DNA of 18,040 bases from Larix sibirica. Taxonomy: Eukaryota > Streptophyta > Pinopsida > Pinales > Pinaceae. The translations under genes were made by a program, and so were the position numbers. Below the pieces are notes generated by a model. That model did not search any database, was not told the origin of the DNA, and worked only from the letters and a program-made list of their open reading frames with translations. Below are positions 10,439 through 18,040 of this stretch, piece by piece (within the stretch, counting starts at the first letter, position 1; each line of letters starts with the position of its first letter). The stretch spans positions 26,404-44,443 of the forward strand of contig NWUY0300001079.1 in the NCBI GenBank assembly GCA_004151065.3. The letters are read 5' to 3'.

Positions 10439-11142
10439 GTTAATGGATGGTTGTGGGAATGGTCCCATATGATCATTGTGAATCAGATCCAATTGAGATG
10501 AAGCCTTGTGAGCTTTCCCCTTCTCAAAATTCTCTTGAGGATGCTTGCCAAGGACACATCCTTCACAAACCCCTTCGGAAAAGTGGATATTAGGTAACCT
10601 GGTGACCATCCCCTTCTTGTTAAGTTGTTGCATGTATCTGAAGTTCAGGTGATCAAACCTCTCATGCCACAATCTACTGCTGTCATCAATATGCGTAAGT
10701 TGTATAGAGGAATCGGGTTCAATAAACTTAGAAAAAGTATATAACCGAGATTTATGATTTACCTCCCCAGCAACAATTTTGGAGTTGTCTTGCATGTGAA
10801 ATATGGACATGGAGTCCGGTGTCAACTCGACCCTTTTTCCTGAGCCTAAGTGTGTAATCTAGTACACCGAGAGCAAATTCACCAAAATTTGAGGAACATA
10901 CATGATGTTCTCAAAGCTTCCATGATCTAGTTCCACTCTCCCTTTTCCGATGACCTCGACTTGAGAGTCATCCCCCATGAGGATAGGAATCCCTATGCAT
11001 GCAATTAATATCCCTTGTGGTTGCAATGTGATGTGAAGCGCCTGAATCTACAATCCATGCATCAGGAGAAGAATGAATAGTTATTAATGCATGAGGATTA
11101 CCTTTCTTAGGGGTTTCATCTTCTGACTTCTTCTTGGAAGCC
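10439..11142 (-). pseudogene. copia protease and integrase N-terminus (broken)
   Basis: The aspartic protease active site DSGASHH is at 11028-11048, in the same frame as the zinc knuckle. A frameshift near 10970-10990 separates it from the rest of the protease, which ends with the typical NLLSVY motif. A TAG at 10859-10861 then interrupts the frame. Downstream comes the gag-pre-integrase/HHCC zinc domain: LWHERFDHLNF (about 10641-10675) supplies the two histidines and CEGC (10556-10567) the two cysteines, so all four ligands remain. The sequence ends just where the integrase catalytic core should start. Confidence 0.87.
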
Positions 11143-12006
11143 TCAGGAATGAAGTCCCCAAGATTGTTTTTCTGAAGTATTTGCACCATAAGATCTATTT
11201 GCTTCTTCATGCAATTGGATGCTGGAGGGCTCCAGCGATTGCAGTAACCACACTTCTTCCCTTTCTTTCTTTTTTCCATCTTTGGAACCGGAGGAATCAT
11301 TGAAGGGTTTGGAGTACCCTTCCTTCTTTGACTCTACATGCACCTTTCCTTTTCCTTTCGGTTTGGATTTAGGATATTGAGAGTTGCTTCCATCATGCAC
11401 AACAAGTGCATGTGCCTTGGGGCCCTTGATTATGCCCATCTTAATGAGCTTATCCTGCTCCTGTGTCAAAGCCTCAATGAACTATGACAATGAAGGCATG
11501 GTCCAGGTTGATCCTACTGTGAATCTATTAGAATTAAATGTGGAGACAAATACATTATATTCCAATCCAAGTTTGTCCATGATAGCAAGAATCAATTGCT
11601 TTTCTTGATTGGATTTGTCGATACCACAATCTTTCAGTTCACGAAGGCGAGATTTAAGTTTGGTGAAGAAACCTTGGAAATTGTCAAAGTTCTTCGGATC
11701 CAAGGAGTTCAGTTCTACTTCAAGCAAATGGCCCCTCATTTCATCCTGCTTGCCAAAGAGACCAGCCAATGTTTTCCAAGTCTCATTTGGAATCTTGCAT
11801 GCATTGATGTGGCACCATAGATCAAGATAAATAGACATGCATAGGAGCCCATGAGCCTCATCCATGCGATTGAAGTACTTGGTTTTTTCCACTATTGAGG
11901 TGGGTTCTACTTATATGGCCATGGTTATCCAATACAAGCCTCTACTCCAGCATTGGTGTAGAATTCTAAGCTTCCATTCGAAGTAATTATATGGCATTAA
12001 AATTGC
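11143..12006 (-). pseudogene. copia gag (broken)
   Basis: The N-terminal NYFEWKLRI motif of copia gag is at about 11964-11990. It is followed in frame by a TAA stop (11911-11913). The central UBN2-type gag region, with the W-x-x-L and LLxxLxxLxxxxxxxxxxFxxKLxxLxxxL pattern, then runs to a TAG at 11482-11484 and continues in the same frame beyond it. Near 11250-11300 the frame shifts. The new frame encodes a lysine-rich stretch and a CX2CX4HX4C zinc knuckle at about 11211-11252, in which the histidine is replaced by proline. The gag would form the particle and bind template RNA. Here the stops, the shift and the missing zinc ligand make it non-functional. Confidence 0.85.
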
Positions 12007-12098
12007 ATATGTGGGAAATTCTATCTTTTTTACTGCTTTGTTCTACCTTTAGTACCAGAAAAAGAGTGTTGGTGATGATCCTTGCTAGTGGCCTCTAA

Positions 12099-12110
12099 GC
12101 TCTGATACCA
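12099..12110 (-). other. Primer binding site for initiator Met tRNA
   Basis: The minus-strand sequence TGGTATCAGAGC directly abuts the LTR end and is the classic plant copia primer binding site, complementary to the 3' end of initiator methionine tRNA. Confidence 0.9.
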
Positions 12111-12461
12111 TGTAAATGCCTGCACAGTAGATCTAGCTAAGAATGAATCACACACAGCACCATGGAGATGAAGAGAGAAGCTGCATACAGAGCCGATGGA
12201 GATCGAACACAAAAAAAAATGTGAAAGGAATTTATGTTATCATGTGTCAATGATTATAAAATCTTACAATACAATGATATAATGTTGTAAATCAACTAAC
12301 TCCCGTGCTCATGCGAAGTAAGAGTAAAAACAGAGACTGACACAAATTACAATGCGTATACCTCACATAACTCATCATGTACATGTGAAGTATGAGTGTT
12401 CTAGAGAGATTGACGCTACTAGAAGTTAATGAAGTGTAACCCCTAGTTAATATCTCCAACA
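12111..12461 (-). repeat. Copia 5' LTR
   Basis: On the minus strand the LTR begins TGTTGGAGATATTAAC and ends GGCATTTACA, giving the standard TG...CA termini, and the primer binding site follows immediately. The length of 351 bp is normal for copia. The partner LTR is missing, so neither terminal-repeat identity nor target-site duplication can be used to date or verify the insertion. Confidence 0.8.
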
Positions 12462-12879
12462 TCACTTCTCTTATAAAATCATGAATTTTTTAATGGAAAT
12501 CCATAGTGTTGGCTTCCAAGAAATAGTTCACTGTTTCAGGTCTTCTATTATCTTGTGACACTAACTTTTAATCAATGTTGGCAGCAAACAGCTAGTGGCA
12601 ATCTCCACAACTCCTCCACCAATTGCGGCTCCTCCACTTATAGGCAACTCATGCAAAAGTCATGCAAACAGAAACGATGGCGGCTATGGGAAGCTACTCT
12701 TTGGATAGATTTGGCTATCCAAAATGGTGACTACAAGTCAATCCTTCACAAGGCTTCAATCAAATATTATAATAATAATAATCACTAACATATCTATTAA
12801 CAAATTATTATTATAATAATATTAATCTATTTTTAAGATAAACACATAGATTAACAAATTACCATTACACTAACATCAA
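12462..12879. other. Upstream flank of ATE1 with an AT hairpin
   Basis: A TATAAAA word lies at 12472-12478, 640 bp ahead of the ATE1 start, but I cannot say that it is used. A 77-codon frame at 12555-12788 has no recognisable motif. AAT/ATT-rich arms at about 12763-12782 and 12804-12823 form an imperfect ~20 bp inverted repeat that could fold as a hairpin. It looks like a trinucleotide microsatellite inversion or a small MITE end. Confidence 0.45.
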
Positions 12880-13010
12880 CATCAGTTAACTCTTGCTAAT
12901 AAATCATCAACTAACTCTTGCTACTGCTGTGGCAAACAACATCAACTAACTCTCGCTAATGAATCATCAACTAATTCTTCCTGATGAATCAAGTAATTCT
13001 GTGGCAAACC
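12880..13010. repeat. Diverged tandem repeat upstream of ATE1
   Basis: The motif catcaactaactcttgcta starts at 12880, 12905, 12940 and 12965, spaced 25, 35 and 25 bp. It therefore forms a dimeric 60 bp unit repeated twice. The second and fourth copies are followed by ctgtggcaaac (12927 and 12999). The array ends about 100 bp before the ATE1 start codon, so it is likely in the promoter or 5' leader. Confidence 0.7.
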
Positions 13011-13112
13011 GTTATCAATGGTCGTCCCCAAACCCAGGGGTAGCCTGTCCAACCTGACTGGCTGCTCTGTAACCTGCTCGTCCTGCCCGTCTGCCTGCAT
13101 ACCGCTGGGCAA

Positions 13113-16100
13113 ATGTCAGGGCAGGGCAAGCGCAGCTGCAGTAGCCGATTCAAATCGAGCAATGGGGCAAGTATAGTTCGTGACCTTGGTGTTCTCTCGT
13201 TTCCATGTAGTTACTGCAAATCCGCCAGTGCCGGTTTTGAAACCTCCGTTTCCCACTTGGTATGGACAAACAGTCTTAGCGTGGGGGATTATCAGGATCT
13301 GCTCGCCCGCGGGTGGAATAGAGGAAACGGTAGAATGCTTGAATTTCCTGAACCACGACGGACCTGCTGCCCCAGTCAGATGATTCGCCTCCGCGTGGAT
13401 GAATTCGTCCCATCTAAAGACCAAATCCAAGTCAATCGTCGGATGGAAAGATTCTTGCAAGGCACTTATATCCACCGCCCCATAACTGAAAATCCCTCTG
13501 CTACTATCGGCGGTGATTCAAACAGCGTTGAGACTATTCAAGGTCAGAGTCCTTCAAACTTTGCAGTTATATTTTATTTTCTGTTTGTAAAGGTGTGAAT
13601 GTTAAATATCAATAGGTTAATACGCTATAAGTTCAGTGTTATGAATAATTTATCTGTTACATGTTCTTTGTAAAAGATTTGTGAATGTTAAATATCAGTA
13701 AGCCATAAATTAAGTATTATGACCAATTTATCTGTTACATGTTCTCAAATACAACAAGCAAAACAAGTATGATCAGGTATAATAGAAAACTGAAAACTAA
13801 ATGTATAAATTTACATATACTCTTAAATTTGGATATCAATTTTTTTATTCCTCCACACACTTTATAATAGTAATGATATTTTCATGGCCTTATAAATTAG
13901 GTTGCTTTTAGGATTTGAATAAACTTTAGTTTTAAGTTTTTTTTAAAACTTCTTGTTAACAGTGTTCAGATTCCACAGTGTTCTATTATATTGCATTTGG
14001 ATTCATACCAGAATCGATCATCAAGACCAAAGAATCGATGAATAGATAGAAAGGCAATCTATTGATGGAAAGGCAGGCAGATCGCTGAATAAAGTTTTTA
14101 TACTTTTTATAATTGTTTCTATTACTTTTTCGATCATAGATGGTACTCAGAGAATGATCTGAATGATTATAAAATTGGAAATGGAAAAAAAAAAAAAAAA
14201 TAGTCAGTTGAACCCTTCATCAATTAATCAATTTTTTATAAGATTATAGATTTTTTTATAAGATTATAGATTTTTTTTAGAAGAAAAAAAGCATATTATT
14301 GATATTTATGAAAAATCAAATAGTACATCGATGATCTTAGTCTTTTTTAAAAGATGAATATATAGCTCAATACTGAGGACCACATTCTTCACAAAAATCT
14401 ATAAGTTCAGAAACACAGTATTTTCAAAATACAGGCCAAAAATATATCACTGACTATAGACAAAATATGAAGCTGAACTAAATAGACTTTTGGTAAAAAA
14501 AACCTCATAGTTCCCATATCGCAGATATGAGAATCCTGGACTTCTTCCCAAACTAAAAACCCAACTTCTACCTTCATAGCCAATTTTTAAAGCTTGTTTG
14601 CTAGGGAGTTGTGATGTCTGTATATATGCTCAAAAGAAATGTTGCTGAATAGTTTAATTTATGCATGAATCATTTTGCACCAATGCATTAGAGCAGTAAT
14701 TTTTAATTTGTAATCACCTTCCACCCATGTAATAGTGACCCACTAGTCCCAAACATAAACTTCATGGTCAGCAAACCCAAACATATTGGTCACCTTCAAA
14801 ATATACCCAAGACCTAGAAACTTAGCCTTCATATTAGTACCTGTAACACAGTTTATCCTTAGAGTAAAATAATGTCCCTGGTTCAAATAAATGACACGTC
14901 CCGCTGCACATAGACCATTTGAAAAATCACCATCGAAAAGAGAAACAGACAATTAATCTGCAAATCAAAATTACTCACTTTCATAAAATTCTGTGGCACC
15001 TCCTCCCTGATATATAGCTTATACATATTCAGGATCTGGAGACAAACTTGCTGGACATTTGGAACCATATCATCGAATACTGCCTTATTCCTAGAATGCT
15101 ATATATACCACGATATAATGATCGGGAGCAGAGGCTGGTCTCTACAATTTCTAAGCCAATTGAGAGTGCACGTATCAAATTTATCATAACCACACACCTG
15201 ACCAATTTTCAAGGATGAACAAATTCTGTACCAAATATTTCTTGTGAAATCACAATGAACAAGGATATGGCAGGTAGATTCTGCATTGTATATAAATGTT
15301 TAGTTCCAATCAACTATGGCCAGAAAATAAGAAAATAGATTTATATAAATATTTAGTTCTAATCAACTATGGCCAGAAAATAAGATTATAGATTTATAGT
15401 TCCAAGATTGTATACATTTAAAAACATATAATTGGTGTGGCGAATTTCGTTTTTGTAAACTCTGGCAAAAAAATATTAGATTGACAAATAGGTAGTTTTA
15501 TTGCAGGCGCGTCAGAGGTTGAAGATTTATCGACAGATGCAGATTTATCAACAAATGCAGTGGATGCAAAGTTGTCTGCAGCAACCAAGAATATTGCATG
15601 TAAAATTGACTCGGCAGTGATGGCCTGTGTAAAAAGTGGAGACCTACCGTCTAATGTTTGTCTCCCTAGTGCAGAGGTGAGAAAGTTAACAGCCCGGATG
15701 AAAATTTTGAAGGGACTTCCTGAAGACCTGAAATATACCAGCAATATTTCGTTTCAGATTGCTGCTGCCATCTTGAAGAAGCGCACAGAAGATCAGAAGA
15801 AAGTTCAATCGGAAACTATGAGATCCGGAGAAGAAGAGGAGGTTTCTGCCATAGAAATAGCAAAGAAATTAGCTTCCAAGCTACAATTTGAAATGTTGAA
15901 CATAGAGCAGTCTAAAGGTTTCCATGTCCAAGCCTGCAATGGTCATCTCAATTTCGTAATTGCTCCTGGCAAACAGTTTGAAATGGATTCCGAAGCTAAT
16001 TCCGCAGCAGACGAAGAACGTTCTACACTCAAACTGAGGAAAACTGGAATCAGTGCCAGCGAAATAGCTAAGGAGTTCAATAACACGAGAGACATGAATT

Positions 16101-16930
16101 CTCGACCTGGTAAAAAACACAAACTGGAAATTCGGATGAGAAGGCCAGAATTTAATCCGGAGGCGTTTGAGATATATAAAAAGTATCAGGTACATGTACA
16201 TAAGGAAAATTCCAAGGACGTGACCGAGGAAGCTTATGTAGGATTCCTGGTCAAAACTCCTCTGCATTTCGTCCCACCAGAAAAAGGAAATGATGGGGTG
16301 CCCCCTTGTGGTTTTGGTACATTTCATCAGGAGTACCTGATTGATGGAAAACTGGTTGCTGTTGGTGTGTTGGATATATTGCCCAAATGTGTTTCGAGCC
16401 ATTACCTGTTTTACGATCCAGACTATGCATTCTTGTCCCTGGGGAAGTACGCAGCTTTACATGAAATACTTGATGTGCAGCACACACAGAAGCATCACTG
16501 CCCTTCCATGAAGTACTACTATTTAGGAGATTACATTCATTCTTCTCCAAAATTGAGATACAAAGCAGAATTTCGCCCATCCGAACTCTTGTGTCGTCTC
16601 AGTTATCGATGGATTCCCTTCGAGGTCGCAAAGCCATTGCTGGATGATTTGCAACCCATTTCAAGCTTCGCTCATGCCGGAGATGACAGACGCAAGGACT
16701 CGGGCGACTCTGAAAAAGAAGATGATGAAGATGATTATAATGTAAACGCTGTTTTGATGATGCTACCTGATGAAATATCTGGTAATGCAGCTGCAGATTT
16801 TGAGGAGTACGCTAAAAAAGTTGGTCCTCGGCTTTCAAGACGCATTACCTACGTACCAAATGAAAAACACTTCTCCAGCTACTTCCAGATTAGAAAAAGG
16901 AATAAAAGAGTGGCGGGCATACGTCGATGA
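13113..16930 (+). CDS. ATE1: Arginyl-tRNA--protein transferase (spliced, 617 aa)
   Basis: The enzyme moves arginine from Arg-tRNA onto N-terminal Asp, Glu or oxidised Cys of proteins. This creates an N-degron read by a ubiquitin ligase (PRT6 in Arabidopsis) and acts in plant hypoxia sensing, germination and senescence (family knowledge). Coding exons are 13113-13542 and 15507-16930. The junction AAG^GTCAGA ... TTGCAG^GC is phase 1 and makes Gly144. The ATE N-terminal domain holds C32-x2-C35 and C85-C86, the four conserved cysteines reported to hold an Fe-S cluster, plus DYQDLLARGW and FVPSK. A plant-type linker covers about 145-345. The ATE C-terminal domain spans about 348-524 with CGFGTFHQ (411-418), DPDYAFLSLGKYAAL (447-461) and YYYLGDYIHSS (480-490). 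An acidic run (541-553) and a basic tail (606-617) follow. The ATG is the first in frame after a TAG at 13041-13043. Arabidopsis ATE1 is about 632 residues, so this looks complete. All catalytic-domain motifs are intact and there is no internal stop. Only the last ~30 residues differ from what I expect, so an alternative 3' exon is possible. Confidence 0.95.
13595..13745. repeat. Direct repeat in ATE1 intron
   Basis: Two copies, at 13595-13667 and 13681-13745, both begin gtgaatgttaaatatca and end aatttatctgttacatgttct. The middle is diverged and the second copy has lost about 8 bp. This is an old local duplication just inside the 5' splice site. Confidence 0.8.
14185..14278. repeat. Poly(A) run and 20-bp AT tandem repeat
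   Basis: A run of 16 A occupies 14185-14200. From about 14232 the unit ttttttataagattatagat is present twice and followed by a T8 tract to 14278. On the minus strand the T tract would be a poly(A) tail, and it lies downstream of the antisense LINE remnant, so it may mark that insertion's 3' end. Confidence 0.6.
14270..15290 (-). mobile_element. Decayed LINE 3' end (zf-RVT and RNase H), antisense in the intron
   Basis: On the minus strand, from about 15290, the peptide ESTCHILVHCDFTRNIW matches the zinc-binding region after plant LINE reverse transcriptases. It is followed by LPIIISWYI and SRNKAVF, also typical of that region. An RNase H domain then starts near 14952 with FDG and continues through GHYF, the YILK helix and VYVWD. 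ISFEHIYRHHN follows in the same register. Stops (TAG after VYVWD, then TAA twice) and changed catalytic positions (Glu to Lys in the KAKFLGL segment, and a final Asp to Asn in NSLANKL) make it inactive. The 5' part is absent, as is usual for truncated LINEs. The 3' boundary is uncertain and is placed at the T8 tract. Confidence 0.8.
15289..15394. repeat. 53-bp tandem duplication
   Basis: Two adjacent copies (15289-15341 and 15342-15394) share tatataaat.tttagtt, caactatggccagaaaataag and atagat, with only a few differences. They lie exactly at the 5' break of the LINE remnant and about 110 bp before the 3' splice site. Confidence 0.9.
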
Positions 16931-17139
16931 ATCTCGATATAAAATTTCAGTAAAAGATCTCTGTGCATGTCTTTACAAACATGATTTGTAAAACTGCAAT
17001 TTTCATGTAAAACTGCAATTAATTGTTGAAATATGAAAAATTGCGATCTGTCATTGCCGAAATTGAAAGAAAAAAAAACTACAATGGCTTTTTTGAACTG
17101 CCTTTAACATAATGAACATAATCATGCCATTTGATGTTT
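16931..17139. other. ATE1 3' flank, likely 3' UTR
   Basis: After the TGA stop the sequence becomes AT-rich. The 15-mer tgtaaaactgcaatt occurs twice, at 16987-17001 and 17006-17020. No further exon is evident. Confidence 0.5.
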
Positions 17140-17291
17140 GGAAATAGGATTCTAACTTCCATACTTCTAGAAATTCAAGTGGAAATAGGATTCTAACTTT
17201 CATATTTCTAGAAATTTATTAATTAGTACAGTTATTTAGAAATTTATTAATTAGTACAGTTATTTAGAAATCTATTAATTAGCAGTCATTT
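17140..17291. repeat. 41-bp and 28-bp tandem repeats downstream of ATE1
   Basis: A 41 bp unit beginning ggaaataggattctaact is present at 17140 and 17181. It runs into a 28 bp unit beginning agaaatttattaattag at 17210, 17238 and 17266. The third 28 bp copy is slightly diverged. Confidence 0.9.
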
Positions 17292-17325
17292 AATTTGTGG
17301 TTTAAAATTAATAAACCACAAGTTA
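17291..17325. promoter_or_regulatory. Hairpin enclosing an AATAAA signal
   Basis: taatttgtggttt (17291-17303) and aaaccacaagtta (17313-17325) pair at 12 of 13 positions around a 9-base loop, and AATAAA is at 17310-17315. If ATE1 transcripts reach this far (380 bases past the stop), it is a candidate near-upstream polyadenylation element. Unproven. Confidence 0.35.
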
Positions 17326-17416
17326 AGTGTTGGTGGGAAAATATAATATAAGCAAAGGGTTGCCTATCAAAATGGTAAATTGAATTGTGCAAAGATCTGT
17401 AGATGGGAGATTTTCC

Positions 17417-17594
17417 TCTAAGAACCTGGCCTTCTAAATTCTTATCTAAGAACCTGGCCTTCTAAATTCTTATCTAAGAACCTGGATTTCCTTTAATTTA
17501 GACAACTTGCAAGGTATATTAAGTTTTCTGTTACTTATTTTAGCATTTTCCTAGTTAAACTAGCTGTATACTTAATAAGTTTTCTGTTACTTAT
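17417..17594. repeat. 28-bp tandem repeat plus a spaced 19-bp repeat
   Basis: The unit tctaagaacctggccttc, extended to 28 bp, starts at 17417, 17445 and 17473 (third copy partial). Further on, taagttttctgttacttat occurs at 17520 and 17576, spaced 56 bp, twice the 28 bp period. No coding sense is visible. Confidence 0.85.
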
Positions 17595-17816
17595 CTATGC
17601 ATCAACTATATATCAGCTATACTCATCAGCTACAAGTTATTTCAAAATTATTTTATTCTAAAATATAAACACCTGTAAGTGTAATTAATTTGTTATGAAC
17701 CATCTATCATAAACTCAACCTACATTAAAAGAAAATTAGAGATTGATGTTTTCTGATTTCTATTGACATTCCAAATTCCAAATAAATAATTATTAAAAAA
17801 AAGAATATAAATAATT
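17595..17816. other. AT-rich flank, nothing recognised
   Basis: This is AT-rich DNA without an open frame or a clear repeat. Confidence 0.5.
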
Positions 17817-17967
17817 GGTAGTTGATGCATGGATAACTCCTACTTTATGGTAGTTGATGCATGGATAACTCGTAAGTGCCATGAACAAATTACTTGTCTT
17901 TCATGCCTAGCCACACAAGTGCTCATTATCCATGTATCAATTGCATCAACTACCAGTTATCATGCAT
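17817..17967. repeat. 32-bp tandem repeat with inverted copies
   Basis: ggtagttgatgcatggataa begins at 17817 and 17849, giving a 32 bp direct repeat. At 17943-17954 gcatcaactacc is the exact inverse of its first 12 bases. attatccatg (17926-17935) and agttatcatgcat (17955-17967) are inverse forms of its second half. The two orientations could fold into a stem of about 100 bases in span. Confidence 0.75.
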
Positions 17968-18040
17968 AGCTACTAGTTATTTTTTATATATTTTTTTTTA
18001 TAATTATTTATTTCGAATTTGAAAGATTGCCCTAAAATCA

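Larger units (their letters stand above)
10438..12461 (-). mobile_element. Truncated Ty1/copia retrotransposon, 5' half
   Basis: Reading on the minus strand, the element has a 351 bp LTR, a tRNA-iMet primer binding site, gag, protease and the first part of integrase, in the order typical of Ty1/copia. It stops abruptly near an ambiguous base (n at 10438). The core integrase domain, reverse transcriptase, RNase H and 3' LTR are all absent. The coding part carries at least three in-frame stops and about two frameshifts, so it is dead. Its LTR ends about 650 bp upstream of the ATE1 start codon, in the opposite orientation. Confidence 0.9.
13543..15506 (+). other. ATE1 intron (1964 bp, phase 1)
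   Basis: The intron is bounded by GTCAGA and a pyrimidine-rich TTTTATTGCAG. It splits codon 144, between the N-terminal cysteine domain and the acidic linker. It is AT-rich and contains a 73/65 bp direct repeat, a poly(A) run, a 20 bp tandem repeat, an antisense LINE fragment and a 53 bp tandem duplication. Unspliced read-through would add a short tail and stop at about 13598. Confidence 0.9.

Noticed and set aside
13116-13475. Minus-strand frame of 119 codons opposite ATE1 exon 1
   Set aside because: The plus-strand frame holds the conserved cysteine motifs; the antisense frame has none.
15881-16402. Long minus-strand open frame of 173 codons
   Set aside because: It lies wholly opposite the conserved ATE1 catalytic exon, and its peptide matches no family; it is a by-product of the ATE1 codons.
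16770-16991. Alternative plus-strand frame overlapping the ATE1 end
   Set aside because: It has no similarity to ATE1 C-termini that I can see and would need a frameshift; kept only as a reason to check the 3' end.

Overview
The window looks like nuclear DNA from a seed plant with a repeat-rich genome, plausibly a gymnosperm. The evidence is AT-rich intergenic sequence, a GT-AG intron, Ty1/copia and plant LINE debris, and a plant-type arginyl-tRNA--protein transferase whose sequence differs noticeably from the angiosperm forms I know. The gymnosperm placement is inference.

Layout. Positions 1-3100 are non-coding as far as I can see, with a short diverged repeat cluster (543-880) and a GA/GAA microsatellite (1783-1815). 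Positions ~3110-7361 hold six tandem copies of a ~0.72 kb unit. Each unit has a ~230 bp segment bounded by TGTTGG...CCAACA, preceded on the minus strand by an initiator-Met-tRNA primer binding site and joined to ~485 bp of non-coding sequence. I read this as a tandemly multiplied TRIM-like (small non-autonomous) LTR retrotransposon. Positions 7362-10400 are AT-rich and mostly featureless, with two perfect palindromic motifs. Positions ~10438-12461 hold the 5' half of a broken Ty1/copia element on the minus strand: LTR, primer binding site, gag, protease, and the start of integrase.

The one convincing host gene is ATE1 (13113-16930, plus strand): two coding exons joined across a 1964 bp phase-1 intron, giving a 617-residue enzyme of the N-degron (Arg/N-degron) proteolysis pathway. 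Its four N-terminal metal/cluster cysteines and its ATE C-terminal domain are intact. The intron carries an antisense decayed LINE 3' end with zinc-finger and RNase H remnants. The ATE1 leader region has a small tandem repeat, and the copia LTR ends only ~650 bp upstream of its start codon.

Downstream of ATE1 (17140-18040) there are several short local duplications, including two different repeats that share a 28-bp period, and a hairpin around an AATAAA signal. The genes do not form a functional unit: one housekeeping/regulatory plant gene sits among transposon remains. The strongest novelty is the TRIM-like array, with its subfamily mosaic and an alternating purine/pyrimidine tract in every unit.
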